A stretch of DNA of 10,525 nt from Bacteroidota bacterium. GTDB taxonomy: Bacteria > Bacteroidota > Bacteroidia > Bacteroidales > Cfx3-03. A model generated the notes under the pieces. The model was not told the DNA's origin. It did not search any database and saw nothing but the letters and a program-made list of their open reading frames with translations. Shown one piece after another: positions 6,061-10,525 of this stretch (position 1 is its first letter; every line of letters begins with the position of its first letter). The stretch spans positions 1 to 10,525 of the forward strand of contig JAUZOX010000060.1 of the NCBI GenBank assembly GCA_030706265.1. Reading direction: 5' to 3'. The translations under genes and the position numbers were made by a program.

Positions 6061-6657
6061 CTAACCTGATTTGCTTTTCTCCTTTAGTACCATGTCGATC
6101 GAGATGGCTCCCGCAATCAAAAAGATCTTATCCTCTTTGGTTGCATAGTGCTGATCCACAGTAAGTTTGTATTTGTCGGCAGTCGTGAAGATTTCTTTCA
6201 TTCCGGCCCATTTCTTGGTAATCAGACCGATTTGGGCACCTTCCGGGTTCCGGACCACGAAATTCCAGGCTTTCCAGTCCCCCGATATCTCCCCTTTCAG
6301 TACACCGAAGTTATCGAAGATCCTGAATAAGGGGCGGATCACCTTGAATTTCTGTTGTATCATTCCCATCATGCTTCCTTTGGCATCCAATATGTTGATA
6401 CGCGACATGAAAAAGGTCCATCCCCGGGTTAGGGTAAACAGCAACTCATCATGGGTATCCCTGATCTCGATCAGGAAAGGCAGGAATGCATTGCTTACCA
6501 GAAACCGAAGCGCCTTCTGCCTCCCGGTTAGTTTTTGGTTGACAGATCCAATCTGCACCCCCAGGTCATCATAAATCCGAAACACGTTTTCAAACCTGAA
6601 GAAATGAACTTTCTGGTCGATGAAGTAACTGTTGGGATCAAAGAAATCGGTGTTCAT
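6061..6657 (-). CDS. Scramblase/LURP-one-related (Tubby C-terminal-like fold) protein
   Basis: A 198-residue protein with the pattern of the phospholipid scramblase/LURP-one group: repeated beta strands made of short segments that each end in a turn with a charged or glycine residue. Visible landmarks are FFRFENVFRIYDDLGVQIGSVNQK (19-42), LLFTLTRGWTFFMSRINILDAKG (72-94), IRPLFRIFDNFGVLKGEISGDWKAWNFVVRNPEGAQIGLITKKW (107-150), and a final hydrophobic helix IFLIAGAISIDMVL (178-191) that fills the barrel or meets the membrane in this fold. No N-terminal signal peptide is seen. Human scramblases have calcium-binding residues in this region; I cannot confirm them here. The function of bacterial members is not established, so lipid scrambling should not be assumed. 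The gene is monocistronic and convergent with the fucosidase gene. Confidence 0.8.
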   Translation of the reverse strand: MNTDFFDPNSYFIDQKVHFFRFENVFRIYDDLGVQIGSVNQKLTGRQKALRFLVSNAFLPFLIEIRDTHDELLFTLTRGWTFFMSRINILDAKGSMMGMIQQKFKVIRPLFRIFDNFGVLKGEISGDWKAWNFVVRNPEGAQIGLITKKWAGMKEIFTTADKYKLTVDQHYATKEDKIFLIAGAISIDMVLKEKSKSG

Positions 6658-6706
6658 CTGTTTCGGGCTTTAAAAGAGGGTCATGAACTGATTGTTTTAC
6701 CGATAT

Positions 6707-6714
6707 CAAAGATA
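6707..6714 (-). promoter_or_regulatory. TAnnTTTG -7 element for the scramblase-like gene
   Basis: Read on the minus strand this is TATCTTTG, an exact match to the Bacteroidota -7 consensus, 50 bases upstream of the ATG at 6657. No clear -33 TTG was found at 19-21 bases. Confidence 0.45.
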
Positions 6715-6992
6715 AGAGTTTATCATGAAATAAGCCAGTGGGATTCAGGCTGCACCTTATGGGGTGACTGAAGAAACTACCTGAATTTTGACCGTCGGAA
6801 AATAACCCTGTCAGGATAGGGACGAGATGAATGTCCTGGTCCTGTTTTTACTGGATCAACACATCCTAGTCCGGATCCAAAAACCATTGTTAATTAATCG
6901 TTAATCAATCACGATGTGGAATATTTCTTTCCGGTCACTTGTTTTATACCCCTCAATTAATTCACGGATTATTTACTTTATTGCCTTTTACC
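6715..6992. other. Divergent intergenic region before the AhpD-like gene
   Basis: No gene is recognised between the scramblase-like and AhpD-like genes, which are transcribed away from one another. It contains an imperfect tandem of two 11-base units (TTAATTAATCG then TTAATCAATCA, 6890-6911; 9 of 11 identical) about 80 bases before the AhpD-like ATG. I could not identify a consensus promoter for the + strand gene, though one must lie here. Confidence 0.4.
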
Positions 6993-7391
6993 ATGAACCG
7001 AAAGGAAGTATATCAGGAAATCGAACACGTGATGGGACTTGTTCCCACTATGTTCAGGTCGCTGCCCGATTCATCGCTTGAGCTTGAATGGCAGCTTTTC
7101 AAGAAAACCCAGATCGAGGATTCCGCCATACCCAATAAATACCGCGAACTCATCGGCCTTGGCATAGCTGCGGCCATGAAATGCAAGTATTGTGCTTATT
7201 TCCACACTGAAGTTGCCAGGCTGTTTGGCGCCACCGATGCCGAAATAGAAGACGCCGTTCATTTTGCCAAGGCAGTATCGGGTTGGAGTACTTATGTCAA
7301 TGGGCTGCAAATTGATTTCGATCAGTTTAAAGCCGAAATTAATGAGTCGTGTGCATATATTCGCCGCACACAACTGCAGGAGGCTTATTAG
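6993..7391 (+). CDS. AhpD-like / carboxymuconolactone decarboxylase family protein
   Basis: A 132-residue protein from the ATG at 6993; the frame is open back to about 6939 but those residues do not look conserved and MNRKEVYQEIEHVMG is a typical beginning. The AhpD active-site pattern is complete: Glu52, then eleven residues, Cys64-Lys-Tyr-Cys67, three residues and His71 (E-x11-CxxC-x3-H), matching the spacing of Glu118, Cys130, Cys133 and His137 in mycobacterial AhpD. The following EVARLFGATDAEIEDAVHFAKAVSGWSTYVNG is the usual helical region of the fold. Such proteins act as CxxC disulfide reductases or peroxidases against hydroperoxides, or have other roles in the carboxymuconolactone decarboxylase superfamily. 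It stands alone, followed by a terminator, so its partner and substrate are unknown. Cytoplasmic. Confidence 0.85.
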   Translation: MNRKEVYQEIEHVMGLVPTMFRSLPDSSLELEWQLFKKTQIEDSAIPNKYRELIGLGIAAAMKCKYCAYFHTEVARLFGATDAEIEDAVHFAKAVSGWSTYVNGLQIDFDQFKAEINESCAYIRRTQLQEAY

Positions 7392-7440
7392 CCGTTCTTT
7401 TTAAAGACGCATAACAGCGTTTTGATTTAATGTATCTCCG

Positions 7441-7481
7441 AAACACGGCCACGGCGTTTAACAAAGTGACCGTGTTTTTTT
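7441..7481 (+). terminator. Intrinsic terminator after the AhpD-like gene
   Basis: AAACACGG (7441-7448) pairs with CCGTGTTT (7470-7477), with an inner CAC/GTG extension (7450-7452 with 7466-7468) after one mismatch. The 3' arm runs into a T tract to 7481. It lies 49 bases after the stop and between two convergent genes, so it may also work weakly for the minus-strand gene ending at 7510. Confidence 0.85.
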
Positions 7482-7509
7482 ATACGGGTAAAGGAAAGCG
7501 TTACAAGGA

Positions 7510-8493
7510 CTACATGTCTAATAATTCAGCCCAGGCCTGATCGTTCACAGGGATTCCTTCCGATTGATTCCGGTGGCGGATTTCAAGGATGCTTTCTCCC
7601 GGATAACGGATCTGTTCGGATGGATTCATCAACTCACTCGATTTGGTGTAACGGATGATTTCATCCATGAGTTGTTCATTGTCAATGCTCTGATTCAGGC
7701 AAAGGAAAAATTGGGAAATACCGGTTTCTTTGGTCTTTTCACTGATCTTCTGAACAGATAGCCCTCCGGTGACCGAGGTAAGGAGCATGTCAAGGACCAG
7801 CGAAAGGGCTGATCCTTTCCAGTAACCAATCGGCAATACCCTTCCGGATTGAATAATGGCAGTTGCATTGGTGGTAAGAAAGCCATCGTCATCATATCCT
7901 CCATATACCGGGAGCTCTTGGTTGGCCTGATCGTATTGGTATAATTTGCCATAGGAGAATTGCGACATGGCCATATCCAGTACGACATGTCCTTTTTCAT
8001 GGGGAATGGAGATCACCAGGGGATTGTTCCCTATTCGAGGTTGCGTGCCGCCCCAGGGAGGCATGTTGGCAATCGTATTGGTAAAGCAGATCCCGATACA
8101 TCCGGCTGCGGCTGCCTGCCATCCATAAGTACCGCCCCGCATCCAATGGGTGGTATTGCGCAATGCCACCGCGCCCATTCCGTTTTCTTTGGCCAAATGG
8201 ATGGCCCGGTCCATCGCAAGGGTTGCATTATACATTCCCGGACCACAATGGCCGTCCCAACGCTCTATCAGCCCGTTCCGGTCTTCAAGGGTGGGCTCTG
8301 CATCTACGTCGATCAGTCCGTCTTTAACATATTGAACGAATGCAGGGAAACGGTTTATGCCGTGAGAATAAATGCCATCGAGGCTGTTGTCGGCAAAGAT
8401 GGTTGCACACAATTCGGCCTTTTCTTCATTAAATGATAATCTGCGCAAAATGCGTTTGAATTCTACTTTTAAATCTGAATATGATATTCTCAT
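7510..8493 (-). CDS. dlgD: 2,3-diketo-L-gulonate reductase (YiaK/DlgD-like)
   Basis: A 327-residue member of the malate/L-lactate dehydrogenase type-2 family, close in length to E. coli YiaK (332). Many segments recall YiaK: YSHGINRFPAFVQ with catalytic His44 at the same residue number, ALRNTTHWMRGGTYGWQAA (110-128), IGICFTNTIANMPPWGG (133-149), RIGNNPLVISIP (153-164), FSYGKL (179-184), LPIGYWKGSALSLVLDML (220-237) and TGISQFFLCLN (257-267). The E. coli enzyme reduces 2,3-diketo-L-gulonate to 3-dehydro-L-gulonate with NADH in the cytoplasm, in a pathway for ascorbate-derived or related sugar acids. Here the gene stands alone without the other yia/ula genes, so the physiological substrate may be another 2-keto acid from uronate breakdown. 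The minus-strand ATG at 8491-8493 gives an N terminus that aligns with YiaK. Confidence 0.92.
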   Translation of the reverse strand: MRISYSDLKVEFKRILRRLSFNEEKAELCATIFADNSLDGIYSHGINRFPAFVQYVKDGLIDVDAEPTLEDRNGLIERWDGHCGPGMYNATLAMDRAIHLAKENGMGAVALRNTTHWMRGGTYGWQAAAAGCIGICFTNTIANMPPWGGTQPRIGNNPLVISIPHEKGHVVLDMAMSQFSYGKLYQYDQANQELPVYGGYDDDGFLTTNATAIIQSGRVLPIGYWKGSALSLVLDMLLTSVTGGLSVQKISEKTKETGISQFFLCLNQSIDNEQLMDEIIRYTKSSELMNPSEQIRYPGESILEIRHRNQSEGIPVNDQAWAELLDM

Positions 8494-8526
8494 TGTTTAT
8501 AGTTTAGGGCCCGATGTAAATGATTG

Positions 8527-8534
8527 CAAAATTA
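8527..8534 (-). promoter_or_regulatory. TAnnTTTG -7 element for the diketogulonate reductase gene
   Basis: Read on the minus strand this is TAATTTTG, an exact match to the Bacteroidota -7 consensus, 34 bases upstream of the start codon. The surrounding DNA is AT-rich. No TTG was found at the expected -33 position. Confidence 0.5.
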
Positions 8535-8630
8535 ACAAGTATTCATGATGTCTTTTCGATTTTTTTAAGTACACCTGGATGTTGTTATGACCTGGAATCA
8601 ACAATCTAAAGTCAAAATAGATCACCTCTT

Positions 8631-8660
8631 CTGAACCAAAACCAGGCAGATCAGCCTGGT
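8631..8660 (-). terminator. Terminator for the synthetase/phosphopantetheinyl transferase unit
   Basis: ACCAGGC (8641-8647) and GCCTGGT (8654-8660) form a perfect 7-bp stem with a 6-base loop. On the minus strand the 3' arm runs into TTTTGGTTC, giving a short T tract. It lies 96 bases beyond the stop of the minus-strand transferase gene, and before the promoter of the next minus-strand gene. Confidence 0.65.
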
Positions 8661-8756
8661 ACCTTTGGGAAGAAGTAAGGGTTTGACCACAAGGTGGCTT
8701 TTCCGGATTATGAAACGGAAGAAGGGCTATTCAAATCAGAAATTCAATATCCGATA

Positions 8757-9449
8757 TCACAACCCAACCGGTATCGATACCAGTTCTGCCGCATCAAAAT
8801 AATGGATAATGGGGGGAGCATTATTGACTGCTACTGCTCCGATGCAGTCTGGGCTGATGTTCAACGGGCTGATGTACCATTCACTATCTCCATAGCTGAT
8901 GGGGCCTTCTGACAAGACGTCGAATTGATTTGGCTCAATATAGAGCCCTCGCCCGATGGCTTTGATCAGGGCTTCTTTCTTTGACCAGACGCTTAAAAAG
9001 GCATTCTCGATCATGAAGCCGGTATGGCTGTTTACCCAGGTTGCCTCATTGGTTGTAAAGTAGTCTGAAACCATTAGCTCAATATCCTGAACAGGCCTGA
9101 TGAGTTCCAGGTCAACCCCTATGGAATTGCGTTGACAGAAGGCCGCCAAGAACAGGTTTGCAGAGGACGAAATATTAAACTGGATATTGGTGTTGGGATG
9201 TGTGATGTGCGGCTTTTGATAATGGTTGCTGTTGAATTTGATTTTAGCCGGATTACAATTGAGATAGTTTCCCAAAATGATGCGCAGCAGGTTATGCCGA
9301 ACCGTGAACAAAAAGTTATCGATGTCATAAGTAAACTTCTTGGCATTCCTTCTTTCGCTCTCCGAAAGAAAAGAGCCAGCCGACGTTTTTTCGAATCGCT
9401 CATCGATCGCAGTGGACCAGATGTGAATTTCTCCGGAGTTCAGATTCAT
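8757..9449 (-). CDS. Sfp-type 4'-phosphopantetheinyl transferase
   Basis: With the start at 9449 the protein has 230 residues, the usual Sfp/AcpT size. The frame is open up to an ATG at 9536, but that adds 29 unconserved residues and overlaps the upstream gene, so the inner ATG is preferred. Motifs: FTVRHNLLRIILGNYL (48-63), FNISSSANLFLAAF (91-104), SIGVDLELI (109-117) with magnesium-binding Asp113 and Glu115, and FLSVWSKKEALIKAIGRGL (151-169) with Trp155, Lys158 and Glu159. The enzyme moves the phosphopantetheine arm from coenzyme A to a serine on carrier domains. In many family members the FNxSHS motif has a histidine that contacts coenzyme A; here it is serine. It follows 44 bases after a Pls-type synthetase on the same strand, which should need exactly this modification. 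Cytoplasmic. Confidence 0.9.
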   Translation of the reverse strand: MNLNSGEIHIWSTAIDERFEKTSAGSFLSESERRNAKKFTYDIDNFLFTVRHNLLRIILGNYLNCNPAKIKFNSNHYQKPHITHPNTNIQFNISSSANLFLAAFCQRNSIGVDLELIRPVQDIELMVSDYFTTNEATWVNSHTGFMIENAFLSVWSKKEALIKAIGRGLYIEPNQFDVLSEGPISYGDSEWYISPLNISPDCIGAVAVNNAPPIIHYFDAAELVSIPVGL

Positions 9450-9493
9450 TTTTAGTATGGTTAGTGAGTTTAGTGAGCGTGTTGAGTGAAATA

Positions 9494-10525
9494 TTAGTTG
9501 ATTCGCACAGAAGGGGAGCCCATCCATTTTGTACATTTCGGCAGCGCTTCTCCTTTCATGAGAAGCGAAAGTCCATCGAGGGTTGAGTGGTCTCCCATCT
9601 TCGAATCATAGAGTACCACCGACATGGCTCCCACGGTACAGCTTTTCCCGATTTCAACCACCGACATCTTCATGACCCTATCCTCGAAGAGATGGGTTTG
9701 AATGGTCGTGCCAAAATTGATTGCAGAATCCGATTGGATATGAACCAGATCGAATTCAGTGATTTCGGTGGTTTCCATATAAACATTGCGTCCGATCTTG
9801 CAGCCCATCAATCGGAAGAAGAAAGGTGCCATCGGGGTCCCCAGCATCATATTCTGATAGATTGGGAATACGAAACATTCGGTGATGGAGTTGATGAATT
9901 CGTTACGCCAGACGAAAGTGCTCCACAGTGGCTTTGCCGTTGGCTTGTAGTGTCCTATCAATACCCATTTGAAGAATATCCCCGATAACATGGAAGAACA
10001 GCAAAGGGCTGAAAAAAGAAGTATGGCAGTCAGGGTCAATGGAATGGGTCCCAACGTAAGGGTAAGGGGCGATATGATTTCGTAAAACAGAATGATCAGC
10101 CAGGAAGCAAGGGTATAAGGCATCGTGATCTTGAAAAACTCGATGGAACCCCTTACGATATACAAGTACCAGGGAGGATGGAATGTGAGCTTTTCATCGA
10201 ACTTAGGGCTTTCCTGTCTCTTTGGAAGGAATATTGGAGGTGAACCCAACCAGGATGATCCGTTGATCTTATTTTCATCATCGGTGACCGGTGCAGTGGA
10301 CAGTACCCCGATGAGACAATCGTTTCCGATTTTAGAGCCGGGAAGCAACACCGCACTGTTGCCTATGAAGGAACGGTCGCCGATATGGGTGTCTCTCAGG
10401 TACATCGTTCCGAGATAGACCGTGGGGACTCCGATGCTGGTTGAATCGGCAAGGAAACTTTCATTGCCTATTTCGAGCAGGTCGGTTGAGAGGTGGTTGA
10501 GTGTCGATATCTCGGCCCGCTTCCC
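9494..10525 (-). CDS. Pls/PosA-type non-ribosomal peptide synthetase, C-terminal membrane and hexapeptide region (partial)
   Basis: The frame is open from the right edge to TAA at 9494-9496; 343 residues are seen and the beginning is outside the window. The first visible residues, GKRAEISTLNHLSTDLLEIGNESFLAD, then the IGDRSFIGNSAVLLPGSKIGND region, form a left-handed beta-helix (hexapeptide repeats) like that of the terminal domain of Pls, the epsilon-poly-L-lysine synthetase family. GSSWLGSPPIFLP (about 89-101) follows, then two or more membrane helices (about 140-160 and 164-191). A second hexapeptide region starts near NVYMETTEITEFDLVHI and includes THLFEDRVMKMSVVEIG, TVGAMSVVLYDSKMGD and MKGEALPKCTKWMGSPSVR. 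In Pls these tandem membrane domains follow an adenylation and a carrier domain and control chain extension. Those domains should lie upstream, beyond 10525. Product identity cannot be told from here. The in-frame ATG at 10405 is internal. Confidence 0.92.
   Translation of the reverse strand, partial: GKRAEISTLNHLSTDLLEIGNESFLADSTSIGVPTVYLGTMYLRDTHIGDRSFIGNSAVLLPGSKIGNDCLIGVLSTAPVTDDENKINGSSWLGSPPIFLPKRQESPKFDEKLTFHPPWYLYIVRGSIEFFKITMPYTLASWLIILFYEIISPLTLTLGPIPLTLTAILLFSALCCSSMLSGIFFKWVLIGHYKPTAKPLWSTFVWRNEFINSITECFVFPIYQNMMLGTPMAPFFFRLMGCKIGRNVYMETTEITEFDLVHIQSDSAINFGTTIQTHLFEDRVMKMSVVEIGKSCTVGAMSVVLYDSKMGDHSTLDGLSLLMKGEALPKCTKWMGSPSVRIN

Noticed and set aside
7960..8436. 158-residue plus-strand frame opposite the diketogulonate reductase gene
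   Set aside because: The minus-strand frame follows YiaK along its whole length, so this is a shadow frame.
9460..9477. Small tandem GTTAGTGAG then TTTAGTGAG in the spacer between synthetase and transferase
   Set aside because: Only two imperfect 9-base copies; too short to distinguish from chance.
9450..9536. Upstream ATG at 9536 as start of the phosphopantetheinyl transferase
   Set aside because: It adds 29 residues without family similarity and overlaps the end of the synthetase gene; the ATG at 9449 gives the normal family length.

Overview
The window looks like a chromosomal segment of a polysaccharide-degrading Bacteroidota. The reasons are the set of secreted glycoside hydrolases (GH30, GH30, GH16, GH29) with short signal peptides, the absence of strong Shine-Dalgarno sequences, moderate GC in genes with AT-rich spacers, and several matches to the Bacteroidota -7 promoter element TAnnTTTG. 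A finer taxonomic call is not supported from sequence alone.

Left part, + strand (1-2850): the C-terminal end of one GH30 enzyme, a complete second GH30 enzyme and a complete GH16_3-type laminarinase, closed by a long stem-loop. They look like the 3' end of an operon for a beta-glucan such as laminarin: GH16 cuts the beta-1,3 main chain and GH30 enzymes remove beta-linked glucose or beta-1,6 branches. Next comes a stand-alone radical SAM protein (2911-3654) with an unusual CX3CX3C cluster motif.

Middle (3655-4416): about 760 bases with no intact gene. It holds a weak terminator, what looks like the 5' stump of a secreted-protein gene, two spaced 10-bp repeats, a striking array of 11-bp units arranged in two opposed halves, two long T tracts and a TAnnTTTG promoter. 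The promoter serves a secreted GH29 alpha-L-fucosidase (4417-5949). A strong bidirectional terminator separates the fucosidase from a convergent gene.

Right part: a minus-strand scramblase/LURP-one-like protein (6061-6657), a plus-strand AhpD-like CxxC protein (6993-7391), a minus-strand 2,3-diketo-L-gulonate reductase close to E. coli YiaK/DlgD (7510-8493), and a minus-strand pair. The pair is the C-terminal end of a Pls/PosA-type non-ribosomal peptide synthetase (running off the right edge) followed by an Sfp-type 4'-phosphopantetheinyl transferase. The transferase is the enzyme needed to activate the carrier domain such a synthetase should have upstream, so the two probably form a biosynthetic unit for a poly-amino acid or short isopeptide product.

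The most interesting items are the 11-bp phased, inverted repeat array at 3882-3997 and the synthetase/transferase pair at the right edge. No rRNA, tRNA or CRISPR array was seen, and no intact mobile element.
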